Source: Flavobacterium sp. Sd200
GTDB lineage: Bacteria > Bacteroidota > Bacteroidia > Flavobacteriales > Flavobacteriaceae
Direction of reading: 5' to 3'
DNA length: 64,000 nt
Assembly (NCBI RefSeq): GCF_009826935.1
Contig: NZ_WUMN01000009.1
Coordinates: forward strand, 1 to 64,000
Below, piece by piece: positions 7,276 through 15,586 of this stretch (positions are counted from its first letter, which is position 1; each line of letters begins with the position of its first letter). The position numbers were made by a program, and so were the translations under genes. Below the pieces are notes generated by a model. The model worked only from the letters and a program-made list of their open reading frames with translations. It searched no databases and was not told the DNA's origin.

Positions 7276-9639
7276 CTAAAAATTGTAGCTCATACCTAAC
7301 ATGTAATTTCTTGGTGTTCCGGGAAACAGTCTTACATAATCATATCCGCCCACCCAGTGCGTTTTGTTGAAAACGTTATTAAGGTTAAAAGACAGTTTAA
7401 GTTTGCCAACAGTATAGTAGAGTGCCACATTAGCCAATGTATATTCCGGCAGTTTTAAAATAGCACTTTGGGTATTGCGCTCTCCTGTGTGGTTAACACC
7501 GGCTCCAATGCCAACACCGCTTAACGCCGGGATAGTAAAGTTATATTTTGCCCAAATGCCTGTTTGCAGCTTTGGTGCGTTTGGTAGCAGACTGCCTATC
7601 TCATCCGGATCATCACTCTCGGTAATTTTAGCTTCGCTGTAAGAAAAGTTTGCCGATACACTAAGGTTTGGCAGTATCATGCCATAGGCATCCAACTCTA
7701 CACCCTTAGATCTTTGCTGTCCTACCTGACGCAGCATATCGGGGTTATCGGGATTGTTGGCATTTATCAATATATTGTTTTGCTCTATATTGTATAGGGC
7801 TACATTCATAGAAAGGCGTTTATTAAAAAACTCTGCTTTCGCACCTGCTTCATACATTGAACTGATTAGCGGGTCGAACGGCCCGCCATATATTTGCGGT
7901 GCGCCTATAATGCCACTGCCTTGTGGCTGATAGCCTTCAGTATATGTGCCATAAAGGTTTATTTGGTCGGTTACAGAATATACTAAACCAATCCTTGGTA
8001 TTAAGGCATCCTGTTTAATTTCACGGCTTTGTGGTGTGTTGTAGTTGGCAACATCTACATAGTTTTCATGTCTTAGAGCCAATAACATTTGTATTTTTCC
8101 CCATTTAATTTGATCCTGTGCATAGATACCGTTTACAAAATATTTGGTTTGCGGTATTTGTGCAGACACATTTACATAGCCGCTCATATCGGTTAATGCA
8201 TAGTTGGGGTTTACAAGATCGAAAAAAGGCACATTTGGCAAACCGTCAATATAACCGCTGGCTCCATAGTTTGAGTTGCCTACTGGGGTTTTATTTTGCA
8301 GATAATCATAGCCTGTTAGCAGTTTGTGTTCTATTGGGCCGGTCTTAAAATCAGACACAAGATATAACGAAACGTTATCGCTGTAGTTTTTACCTTTTCT
8401 AACAATGGTTCGCATCTCCATTTGTGTTGGCAGCGTGTTGCCTTCCGGGTCTACAGCATAGCGGTTAGAGGTGCGGTGTTCCAGCAGGTCTTCTCCTGCC
8501 ATAAATTTCATGTACGATGCATTAAGGCTAATGTTATCTGTAATCTTTCTTTTAACCGATGTTGTAAAGTAAATGTATGTTTCTTTCAAATAGTCGTTTT
8601 CTTTACCAATGGCAAATGATATTGGTGTAGAATTAAGGTTAGTACCTGCTGTAGCCCCAAAAATAGGCTGCCCCCTGTCGAGCCTGCCGTTCGATCTTGT
8701 GTACACAAAATCGAAATTTACCTGTGTTTTATCGTCTGGAATAAAAGAAAAAGACGGCGCTACCATTATATCTTCGCTGCCCTGCAGCACACGAAACGAC
8801 TGCGCATCCTGATAGGCAAGGTTAAGGCGATACAGCAATGTTTTAGAATTGTCCATAGGGCCTGTAAAATCGGCATTTATACGATAGGTATCATAACTAC
8901 CAAAAGCAAAGTTTATATTTCGGCGATCTTCATCAAGCGGTTTTTTGGTCACCATGTTTACGGTACCTCCCGGATCTGTATTGGCAAATAGCGCCGATGC
9001 CGGACCTTTTATAATATCTACGCGTTCAATATTTGCAAGTATGGGCTGTTTCCAGCCTTCGCCAATAATCCTTTTCATGCCGTTTATTAACGATGAGCTG
9101 GTGCGGAAACCGCGCAATGTAATATCATCGCTGTAATAAGAATAATTTGAAGCCCCACTCACATTTTTTACAATATCGCCTACGCGAAATGCCTGTTGGT
9201 CTTCTATGACTTCCTTGGTAACATAGCTTATAGATTGTGGTACGTCTTTAAGAGCTGTTTCGGTGCGTGTGCCGGTAAAAGAATTGGTGTTTTTGTATGA
9301 ACGCTCTTTACGCCCTATAATCTCTACTTCCTGTAACTGCAAAGATTCTTCCTTAAGTTCGGTAGTAAATGTGTTGCCTGTAAAAGCAAATTCTACCTTT
9401 TTAGTTTCAAAACCTATGGCATAAATAATAAAGTGATAAGTGTTATTATCAATGTTCTTAAATTGAAAATTGCCATTGTTGTTGGTAAACGTCTCAAGGT
9501 TTTTCTCGACCAGTTTTACGCTTGCCCCCGGAACGGGAAGATTGTTAACATCCTTTATCTCCCCACTAAGGATGCTTTGTGCCAGTAATGTTTGTGTACA
9601 TAAAAATACTATACACAAACAATAGTAAAGTTTATTCAT
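7276..9639 (-). CDS. TonB-dependent siderophore receptor
   Basis: A 787-residue outer membrane receptor that should import an iron-siderophore complex using TonB energy. After a signal peptide (cleavage near TLLAQ), residues about 22-95 form a carboxypeptidase-regulatory-like domain common in Bacteroidota receptors. The plug domain follows (DVPQSISYVTKEVIEDQQ, then VSGASNYSYYSDDITLRGFR and the FANTDPGGTVNMVTKKP signature), then a beta barrel ending in the aromatic MLGMSYNF. The plug wording matches the FhuA/FpvA siderophore subgroup. It is divergent from a PepSY membrane protein, a common partner in siderophore uptake. The upstream region holds a full promoter overlapped by dyads, consistent with iron control. 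Confidence 0.9.
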   Translation of the reverse strand: MNKLYYCLCIVFLCTQTLLAQSILSGEIKDVNNLPVPGASVKLVEKNLETFTNNNGNFQFKNIDNNTYHFIIYAIGFETKKVEFAFTGNTFTTELKEESLQLQEVEIIGRKERSYKNTNSFTGTRTETALKDVPQSISYVTKEVIEDQQAFRVGDIVKNVSGASNYSYYSDDITLRGFRTSSSLINGMKRIIGEGWKQPILANIERVDIIKGPASALFANTDPGGTVNMVTKKPLDEDRRNINFAFGSYDTYRINADFTGPMDNSKTLLYRLNLAYQDAQSFRVLQGSEDIMVAPSFSFIPDDKTQVNFDFVYTRSNGRLDRGQPIFGATAGTNLNSTPISFAIGKENDYLKETYIYFTTSVKRKITDNISLNASYMKFMAGEDLLEHRTSNRYAVDPEGNTLPTQMEMRTIVRKGKNYSDNVSLYLVSDFKTGPIEHKLLTGYDYLQNKTPVGNSNYGASGYIDGLPNVPFFDLVNPNYALTDMSGYVNVSAQIPQTKYFVNGIYAQDQIKWGKIQMLLALRHENYVDVANYNTPQSREIKQDALIPRIGLVYSVTDQINLYGTYTEGYQPQGSGIIGAPQIYGGPFDPLISSMYEAGAKAEFFNKRLSMNVALYNIEQNNILINANNPDNPDMLRQVGQQRSKGVELDAYGMILPNLSVSANFSYSEAKITESDDPDEIGSLLPNAPKLQTGIWAKYNFTIPALSGVGIGAGVNHTGERNTQSAILKLPEYTLANVALYYTVGKLKLSFNLNNVFNKTHWVGGYDYVRLFPGTPRNYMLGMSYNF

Positions 9640-9645
9640 TTATTT

Positions 9646-9678
9646 AGACTAATTATTAATAGTGCAAAAATATAGTCT
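9646..9678. promoter_or_regulatory. Candidate iron-responsive operator at the TonB receptor promoter
   Basis: Two overlapping dyads cover the receptor promoter. An imperfect 16-bp palindrome lies at 9648-9663 (ACTAATTATTAATAGT), around the predicted transcription start near 9659. A second inverted repeat, AGACTA at 9646-9651 and TAGTCT at 9673-9678, flanks the -7 box. The position would let a repressor block transcription. Assignment to Fur is an inference from the gene it controls and the A/T-rich character, not from a firm consensus match. Confidence 0.35.
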
Positions 9679-9695
9679 GAAGCAACGTAAGGCAA
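9665..9695 (-). promoter_or_regulatory. Full promoter of the TonB receptor gene
   Basis: On the minus strand TTG (9693-9695), a 20-nt spacer, and TATTTTTG (9665-9672) fit the Flavobacterium promoter pattern TTG-N17-23-TAnnTTTG. Transcription should start near 9659, about 20 nt before the ATG. Confidence 0.65.
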
Positions 9696-9778
9696 TAGCT
9701 GTGGTGTTATATTGCTTCTGTTTGAAACAAAAATTTGTTAAATAATCCAAAGCCTCAAACAAGCCTTTACTTTACTGC

Positions 9779-9786
9779 TATATTTG
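9779..9786 (+). promoter_or_regulatory. -7 box of the PepSY gene
   Basis: TATATTTG, 33 nt before the ATG at 9820. No TTG at proper spacing is visible. Confidence 0.5.
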
Positions 9787-9819
9787 CCGCGTTTGCAACC
9801 TGATTAAAGATTTTTCGCT

Positions 9820-11115
9820 ATGGCTTTTGACCGAAAAAAAATATTTGAGATACACAGCTGGATAGGAACAAAACTCAGCATATTGTTTTTTATAGTTTGC
9901 TTTTCAGGAACATTTGCCACACTAAGCACTGAGATGGATTGGCTTTTTAACCCCGAAACCAGGGCAACACCACAGGCAGCTATTGTTTCGCGCTCGCTTA
10001 TTGCTAAAAATTTTAAACAGAAATATCCCGACGGTACTATTATTCATTGGTCAAAAAACAATGCTCCTTATGTTTGCGATATACTAACTAAAGAAGAAAA
10101 CGGCAAAAAGACATATGTTTTTGCAAACCAATACACTGGTGCTATACAGGGAGAAACCAATCTTACTATACAACGCTACTTTAGGAAATTGCATTATAAT
10201 TTGTTCATGCCTATGCAAATAGGACACTTTACCGTGCTGTTTTTTGGCTTTTTGCTGTTTGTATCGTTAACTACGGCGCTATTGTTTTATAAAAAATGGT
10301 GGCATAAACTGTTTGAGCTTACTACCGGAAAAGGCCCGATTGTATTTTTCAGGAGTCTGCACAGGCTTGTAGGGTTGTGGTCGGTACCGTTTACATTATT
10401 GTTTTCGCTCACTGGTTTCTGGTATTTTTTGGAACGTACAAACATTGCAGGCTTAGGCGATGCCGGAAATCCTGAACTGCCTGTAATTGCCGATGAAAAA
10501 GGGAAGGAACAACAAATCGAAGCAAGTAAAACGGTAGACTTTGACAAAGCCGTGTCAATAGCCCAAAACACTATAGATGGTCTAAAAGTAGGAGACATAT
10601 CGATGCCCGGTAACGAAACTGATTATATGTATCTTACCGGAAAAAGCGATGAGCCCTTGGTGAGGCAGCGGGCCAACAGGGTTTTTATAGACACCAAAAA
10701 TTACAAAGTAGTGGCACGGCAGGATGCGCAAAATATTGGCACAGTAATTTACATTGCTGATATTGCCGACCCATTGCACTTTGGCAACTGGGGTGGGCTT
10801 ACCACAAAAATTATTTGGTTTGTAGCCGGACTTGGCATTTGCTCACTTATTTTAAGCGGCATTTATATTACCCTCAAAAAAAGAGCATTAAAGAAAAAAG
10901 GCAAAAGAGCCCCTATTATGGGGGTATGGAAATATATAAACCTGGCTGTGAATGCTGTATTGCTTTATTTTATGTATGCATCGTTAATAAAAAGCGCGAC
11001 AACCACAGGAGTTGTAATTTACATAACCCTTGTATGGCTGGCTTTAATTGCAACAGCTTATTATGTTTTTGTGTATCGCATAAATAAGCTTGCGGCCTTA
11101 GAAAAGTCTAAATAA
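9820..11115 (+). CDS. PepSY-associated transmembrane protein
   Basis: A 431-residue inner membrane protein with the PepSY-TM layout: a first helix after EIHSWIGTKLSILFF (residues 11-35, with the conserved His), an outer loop, paired helices near 135-155 and 185-205, a periplasmic PepSY-like stretch to about 310, and three further helices to the end. Histidines in or next to the helices (HSW, LHRLVG, DPLHFGNWGG) could bind haem, as in proteins thought to reduce or help release siderophore iron at the inner membrane. Divergence from a siderophore receptor supports that role. Its stop overlaps the convergent FAD oxidoreductase gene by 8 nt. Confidence 0.85.
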   Translation: MAFDRKKIFEIHSWIGTKLSILFFIVCFSGTFATLSTEMDWLFNPETRATPQAAIVSRSLIAKNFKQKYPDGTIIHWSKNNAPYVCDILTKEENGKKTYVFANQYTGAIQGETNLTIQRYFRKLHYNLFMPMQIGHFTVLFFGFLLFVSLTTALLFYKKWWHKLFELTTGKGPIVFFRSLHRLVGLWSVPFTLLFSLTGFWYFLERTNIAGLGDAGNPELPVIADEKGKEQQIEASKTVDFDKAVSIAQNTIDGLKVGDISMPGNETDYMYLTGKSDEPLVRQRANRVFIDTKNYKVVARQDAQNIGTVIYIADIADPLHFGNWGGLTTKIIWFVAGLGICSLILSGIYITLKKRALKKKGKRAPIMGVWKYINLAVNAVLLYFMYASLIKSATTTGVVIYITLVWLALIATAYYVFVYRINKLAALEKSK

Positions 11116-12157
11116 CAGAGGTTTTAAACCTGTTTAAGTTCACGTCTTTTTTTACAGGCCTGTTATTCTCTATAGACTCAAAAAGCTCTTTAGCTAAAGA
11201 TGGCCCGAGCATTACACCACGCGTACCAAGCCCGTTTAAAAGATGTACATTTTTATGAATGTGATGTGTTCCTACCAATGCTTTTCGGTCTTTAACAGTA
11301 GGACGTATCCCGGCAAGGTGTTCTATAACTTCATAATTGCAGGTAATAACTTCGTTCAGCCTTTCTAAAAGTTCTGCTTTACCTGCCACCGTAGGGGTAG
11401 GGGTTTTGTCTACCCACTCGTAGGTTGCGCCTACTTTATACAGGTCGTTGCCAAACGGCAATATAAACACCCCGGCATTTACTGCCACATCTAATTTTAG
11501 ATTGTGAGCTTTTATAAGCAACAATTCTCCTTTTGTACCATCCAGCGGAAGATAACTAAACCACGGGTTGGTGTGCAGGCCAAAGCCTTCGGCAAAAACA
11601 ATATGCTTTGCAGTTATGCCCTTATACTCTATATAATCATTATGTATTATTAGGTCGGTATGTGTAAACGTTTCCTGCAACAGGTTGCCGTTGCTTTTTA
11701 GCCAGACGTGGTAGCTTTCGGTTAAAATATCGGTGTCTACATATCCGGTATGCATTACACGGCCAAATCCAAACGGAGATGGCAGGTATTGATATTTTAC
11801 ATGTTCTATTTTTGTTGAAAGAAAAGGTTCAAGGGTAGGTTTATCAGCTGCTTCAAACCAGTTGTTCTGTTCTTCGACCGATGCAAATTTCCTGAAAACG
11901 GGAAGCTCAACATCAAATTTTATGTTTAAGCGTTGTTCTATCCGCAGGTAGAAAGGCTTCATGTAATCAGCATGTTCTTTAGCGTCCATGGGCAGGCTAA
12001 AGCGCTTTAATATTACCGGATTATAAATTCCTGCCGCAACAAGACTGCTGTTTTGCGAAGTGTCCGTAACAATTGTAAACGTTTTATTATTTAGATAAGC
12101 CGTTTCGGCAAAGCTGATTCCGGCAAGGCCACCGCCAACAATTAGATAATCTTTCAT
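11108..12157 (-). CDS. FAD-dependent oxidoreductase (DAO family)
   Basis: A 349-residue flavoenzyme of the D-amino-acid-oxidase/MnmC C-domain type. The dinucleotide-binding motif IVGGGLAGISFAE is at residues 5-17, and the C-terminal LAGIRPTVKDRKALVG and NGLGTRGVMLGP motifs bind the flavin. The substrate is unknown; the set of motifs resembles the oxidase half of the tRNA-modifying MnmC, but no methyltransferase half is present. The gene follows the membrane protein at 12173 with a 15-nt gap, so the two are likely cotranscribed from the -7 box at 12903. The product appears soluble. Confidence 0.75.
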   Translation of the reverse strand: MKDYLIVGGGLAGISFAETAYLNNKTFTIVTDTSQNSSLVAAGIYNPVILKRFSLPMDAKEHADYMKPFYLRIEQRLNIKFDVELPVFRKFASVEEQNNWFEAADKPTLEPFLSTKIEHVKYQYLPSPFGFGRVMHTGYVDTDILTESYHVWLKSNGNLLQETFTHTDLIIHNDYIEYKGITAKHIVFAEGFGLHTNPWFSYLPLDGTKGELLLIKAHNLKLDVAVNAGVFILPFGNDLYKVGATYEWVDKTPTPTVAGKAELLERLNEVITCNYEVIEHLAGIRPTVKDRKALVGTHHIHKNVHLLNGLGTRGVMLGPSLAKELFESIENNRPVKKDVNLNRFKTSVI

Positions 12158-12172
12158 GAGGTAAAGTTGCGG

Positions 12173-12880
12173 TTATATAGTATCAACCGGCTTAACAATA
12201 AGCTTTCTTATAGACGCTAAATGAGAGAACAGCACTAACGGAACTATAAAAGTAGGCAGCCAGCTAAACGGAAAGTTAAGCATTGCAACATTGGGTTGGT
12301 CTAAAGCAAATTGCTGCATTGGCGAAGGTGCCGATAGTATGGCTAGTACAACGATATTGATAAGCAGGCACAGGCAAACAACATTCCATAATAAAAGAAC
12401 GTTGCGGCTTATATTTTTTCTTACATAAGCATAATATACCAATGGTGCAGTTAGTCCGGCAATAATGTCAAAATTGCTTCCGGTAAAAGTAATAAGTTCC
12501 GGCACCGCCATATTGAGGCTCAGCCAATATAATACCAGTTCTATAGGAATGCGCAGCGTGTGCAGCAGTATAAGTTTTTCCTGTGGGAGGCTGTCTATAA
12601 AGTTACGTCCGTTTTGGGTTGTAAATATGGTTAAGAGTGCAATTGTTGCCGGAAGGATGCCAAACAGTGCCAGCTTGGGCGGGGTAGATTCTACGGGCGA
12701 ATCATAAAAATCCAAAAGGGTTAGTACAGCCTGTAATACAAGCCAAAACCCCATTGCCCAGCTAAGTTTTTTTACAGAAACCAGTCCTGTGCGCTGTACT
12801 GTTTTTACAGAATAAACTGCTGTAGCTGCTACAGTTATGTTGAATACAGAGGGTATGTAAAAGGGTAAGCCGGGTAGCAT
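12173..12880 (-). CDS. Hypothetical multi-pass membrane protein
   Basis: A 235-residue protein with about six to seven hydrophobic segments (near residues 8-25, 40-60, 70-90, 105-125, 135-155, 165-185 and 205-225). I recognise no family motif. It shares a transcription unit with the FAD oxidoreductase downstream. The ATG lies 23 nt after a perfect -7 box. Confidence 0.65.
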   Translation of the reverse strand: MLPGLPFYIPSVFNITVAATAVYSVKTVQRTGLVSVKKLSWAMGFWLVLQAVLTLLDFYDSPVESTPPKLALFGILPATIALLTIFTTQNGRNFIDSLPQEKLILLHTLRIPIELVLYWLSLNMAVPELITFTGSNFDIIAGLTAPLVYYAYVRKNISRNVLLLWNVVCLCLLINIVVLAILSAPSPMQQFALDQPNVAMLNFPFSWLPTFIVPLVLFSHLASIRKLIVKPVDTI

Positions 12881-12902
12881 GTATGTTTCGTTTAATTTTA
12901 GT

Positions 12903-12910
12903 CAAATGTA
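12903..12910 (-). promoter_or_regulatory. -7 box of the membrane protein/FAD oxidoreductase unit
   Basis: TACATTTG on the minus strand, an exact consensus match, giving a leader of about 17 nt to the ATG at 12880. Confidence 0.55.
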
Positions 12911-12967
12911 TTAATAATTCTCAATAATTAGCGCCGGAACATAAAATCTATTGGGGCTTTTTTATTG

Positions 12968-13004
12968 TAAAAAAATACCCCAAAAAGCGCTGGCTTTGGG
13001 GTAT
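12968..13004 (-). terminator. Terminator of der
   Basis: A 10-bp stem (ATACCCCAAA at 12975-12984 with its complement at 12995-13004) and a 10-nt loop. Read on the minus strand, it is followed by a run of T (A run at 12969-12975), just after the der stop codon. Confidence 0.85.
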
Positions 13005-13012
13005 CTTGTTTT

Positions 13013-14323
13013 TTATTTTTGACGGAAGTAAATGTCTATTGGCACTCCTTCAAAATTAAATATTTCGCGCATTTTATTTTCTAAGAAACGCTTGTAAGGA
13101 TCTTTTACATACTGTGGCAGGTTGCAGAAAAATACAAACTGTGGTGTAGGGGTAGGCAACTGCATGCAAAATTTGATTTTTACATACTTGCCTTTTAATG
13201 CCGGTGGCGGCATGTTCTCTACAATTGGCAGCATTATCTCATTAAGCTTAGAAGTAGCAATGCGCTGTTTGCGGCTTTCAAAAACTTCCACTGATTTTTC
13301 CAGGGCTTTAAGTAAGCGCTGTTTGTTTTTTGCCGATACGAACAAAATAGGCACATCGGTAAACGGCTGCAACTCTTCGCGTATTTTTAGCTCATAATCG
13401 CGGGTAGTCATCGTGTCTTTTTCAACAAGATCCCATTTGTTAACCAGTATTACTACACCTTTACGGTTTTTTTCTGCAAGCCAGAAAATACTTTGATCCT
13501 GGCCTTCAAAACCACGGGTGGCGTCTATAACCAAAAGGCATATATCGCTATGTTCAATAGCACGAACCGAACGCATCACCGAATAAAATTCAAGGTCTTC
13601 CTTTACCTTAGCCTTACGGCGGATACCTGCCGTGTCTACAAGGTTAAACTCAAAACCAAAACGGTTATAGGTAGTATCAATAGCATCGCGGGTTGTGCCT
13701 GCGATATCTGTAACTATATAGCGGTCTTCGCCAATAAGTGCATTAATAATAGATGATTTCCCTGCATTTGGTCTTCCCACCACTGCAAAACGTGGCAAAG
13801 CAACAGCATTTTCGTCGGGTGCTACGGCCTCAGGCAAAAGATCTACAAGGGCATCAAGCAAATCGCCTGTACCACTGCCGTTCATACCTGCAATGGTATA
13901 ATAATCGCCAAGGCCAAGGTTATAAAACTCTACGGCATCTTTTTCACGCATGGCATTATCTACCTTATTAACAGCCAAAAGAACCGGTTTTGTAACCTTG
14001 CGAAGCAGCTTTGCCACCTCTTCGTCCATTGGTGTAATGCCTTCCTCAACATCTACAACAAAAACAATAACATCGGCCTCATCAATGGCCAGTTCTACCT
14101 GACGGCGAATTTCGCCCTCAAAAATATCATCACTTCCTTTAATGTAACCTCCCGTATCAATAACAGAAAACTCCTTACCATTCCATTCGCTCTTGCCGTA
14201 ATTCCTGTCGCGCGTAACACCGCTAACAGAGTCTACAATAGCTTCCCTGCGCTGTATCAAACGGTTAAAAAAAGTAGACTTGCCCACGTTCGGGCGTCCT
14301 ACAATGGCTACAATATTATTCAT
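13013..14323 (-). CDS. der: Ribosome assembly GTPase Der (EngA)
   Basis: A 436-residue GTPase with the tandem G domains unique to Der, needed for maturation of the 50S ribosomal subunit. Domain 1 has GRPNVGKS (residues 8-15), DTGG and NKVD; domain 2 has GRPNAGKS, DTAGIRRKAK and NKWD. The last 80 residues are the KH-like domain ending in GVPIDIYFRQK, as in other Der proteins. The length is normal. It is a single-gene unit with its own -7 box and terminator. Assignment is certain. Confidence 0.97.
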   Translation of the reverse strand: MNNIVAIVGRPNVGKSTFFNRLIQRREAIVDSVSGVTRDRNYGKSEWNGKEFSVIDTGGYIKGSDDIFEGEIRRQVELAIDEADVIVFVVDVEEGITPMDEEVAKLLRKVTKPVLLAVNKVDNAMREKDAVEFYNLGLGDYYTIAGMNGSGTGDLLDALVDLLPEAVAPDENAVALPRFAVVGRPNAGKSSIINALIGEDRYIVTDIAGTTRDAIDTTYNRFGFEFNLVDTAGIRRKAKVKEDLEFYSVMRSVRAIEHSDICLLVIDATRGFEGQDQSIFWLAEKNRKGVVILVNKWDLVEKDTMTTRDYELKIREELQPFTDVPILFVSAKNKQRLLKALEKSVEVFESRKQRIATSKLNEIMLPIVENMPPPALKGKYVKIKFCMQLPTPTPQFVFFCNLPQYVKDPYKRFLENKMREIFNFEGVPIDIYFRQK

Positions 14324-14343
14324 TAACTTACTTTACTTTTTTG

Positions 14344-14351
14344 CAAAAGTA
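14344..14351 (-). promoter_or_regulatory. -7 box of der
   Basis: TACTTTTG on the minus strand, exact match to TAnnTTTG, 20 nt before the ATG at 14323. Confidence 0.55.
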
Positions 14352-14522
14352 CGCTTTTAAGTGCTAACGTAAAAAATAATTTAGTAGAGTGCTCTTATAC
14401 AATCCCTTCGGGTGAGCTGTCTGATGAATAAAAATTTGTTATTTTGGCAGAGCAATGTGTAACATGTTCTTAAAAACATATACCTATTTACCACTATTAA
14501 ACTATACTAAACCAAAAATAAA

Positions 14523-14984
14523 ATGATTTTAAACCAACTAACAGGCAGGCCTGAGATCGAACCTAACACTAAGCTTCACAATATTTACATTCAGTTTGGA
14601 CTGGTGTTGAGCGAACTGCAAAAAAAACAACTGACAGAAGATATTGTAAAGATTATTAATGATGAGGTAGATGCCCTTAATGCCCTGCCTACAAATGAAA
14701 GCCTCGCAAAAGTTATAAAGCTTAAACAGACCGCTATTTTAAAAGTGTTGGAAAAACAACTTAAAATAGTGCCTAAAAATTATTACCGAAATATATGGCT
14801 GGCTTTAGGTATGTCGGTTTTTGGGTTGCCAATTGGCATTGCATTTGGTACTTCCGTGGGTAATATGGGTTTATTGGGAATAGGGCTTCCTATTGGTATG
14901 TTTATAGGTATACTTATTGGTACTACCATGGATAAAAAAGCATTACAGGAGGGCAGGCAATTAGAGTTAGACATAAAACATTAG
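14523..14984 (+). CDS. Hypothetical protein with glycine-rich membrane hairpin
   Basis: I do not recognise this 153-residue protein. Residues 1-95 look soluble and helical. Residues 97-140 form two hydrophobic segments rich in glycine (GLPIGIAFGTSVGNMGLLGIGLPIG), like glycine-zipper membrane hairpins, followed by a charged tail. The ATG at 14523 follows an A-rich leader typical of this genome. The stop is only two bases from the stop of the convergent gene at 14987. Confidence 0.6.
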   Translation: MILNQLTGRPEIEPNTKLHNIYIQFGLVLSELQKKQLTEDIVKIINDEVDALNALPTNESLAKVIKLKQTAILKVLEKQLKIVPKNYYRNIWLALGMSVFGLPIGIAFGTSVGNMGLLGIGLPIGMFIGILIGTTMDKKALQEGRQLELDIKH

Positions 14985-14986
14985 CA

Positions 14987-15313
14987 TTATAGATATTTTA
15001 TAAAAGCCCAAACCCGCCTGTTTTTTAAGTAGCCGGGATTGGTGTCGTTGCTGTATGCCTCCCGTTCAAAACAAATGTTTTGATAGGCCAGCCTCTTGTT
15101 TTTGTACATTAAGAACCGAATAAGGAATTCTGTAACATACCATAAATAAAACACCGCGACAAGTAATTCTGCCTGTTGCCTTATGTGTATGCGTTCATGG
15201 TTTATGAGCACGGGCTGCTTTTTTAAATGATTTTCGCGAACTATTATAAACGGATAAAGCGTAATGCCGCTGTAGCCCTTTGGAACTAAATATTTAGAAG
15301 CAATAAGTATCAT
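14987..15313 (-). CDS. Small HExxH membrane-associated protein
   Basis: A 108-residue protein with the zinc-peptidase motif NHERIHIRQQAELL (HExxH), a hydrophobic segment right after it, and FEREAYSND near the end, where the glutamate could be a third zinc ligand. The layout resembles a minimal M56/M48-like peptidase core found in Bacteroidota. Whether it is active is unknown. ATG at 15313 is chosen; the ATG at 15349 would extend through the promoter and first codons of the divergent DUF5522 gene. Confidence 0.6.
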   Translation of the reverse strand: MILIASKYLVPKGYSGITLYPFIIVRENHLKKQPVLINHERIHIRQQAELLVAVFYLWYVTEFLIRFLMYKNKRLAYQNICFEREAYSNDTNPGYLKNRRVWAFIKYL

Positions 15314-15328
15314 TAGTTGTAAAGTTGC

Positions 15329-15336
15329 TAAATTTG
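15329..15336 (+). promoter_or_regulatory. -7 box next to the DUF5522 start codon
   Basis: TAAATTTG, exact match, with only five bases (TGCTT) before the ATG at 15342. Transcription would start at or next to the A of the ATG, so the mRNA is predicted to be leaderless. Confidence 0.5.
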
Positions 15337-15341
15337 TGCTT

Positions 15342-15518
15342 ATGAGCAACCATGTTTCGGGAAATAAATTAATAGAGGGCGAAGATTATTACCTGTCGCC
15401 CGAAGGCTATAAGGTTTTTACCGAAAAGTATCACCTAAAGCGTGGTTATTGCTGCAAGAGCGGATGCCGCCACTGTCCTTATGGATATGATAAACGCACA
15501 GGAAATTTCAAGAAGTAG
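15342..15518 (+). CDS. DUF5522 family small cysteine-rich protein
   Basis: A 58-residue protein with the DUF5522 pattern: LSPEGYKVFTEKYHLKRG followed by CCKSGCRHCPYGY. The four cysteines and a histidine could bind a metal. Function unknown. A GTG two codons upstream lies in the -7 box, so the ATG at 15342 is used. The stop codon is followed at once by a 9-bp hairpin. Confidence 0.75.
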   Translation: MSNHVSGNKLIEGEDYYLSPEGYKVFTEKYHLKRGYCCKSGCRHCPYGYDKRTGNFKK

Positions 15519-15539
15519 AGACGTTGCACCGCAACGTCT
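15519..15539. repeat. Hairpin after the DUF5522 gene
   Basis: AGACGTTGC and GCAACGTCT form a perfect 9-bp stem around ACC. It starts right after the stop codon. It has an A run but no T run after it, so it is a poor terminator for the plus strand. Its sequence resembles small dispersed palindromes (GTAGAGACGTTGC type) that I recall from Flavobacterium intergenic regions; that likeness is from memory. Confidence 0.55.
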
Positions 15540-15586
15540 TAAAAACCCAAAAACCTAAGACCAAACACCCAATACCAACACCAAAA

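Noticed and set aside
14391..14450. tRNA or small RNA gene in the der-14523 gap
   Set aside because: Only a tiny CCC-TTCG-GGT stem is visible; no cloverleaf, no conserved T-loop wording. I found no tRNA anywhere in the window by eye.
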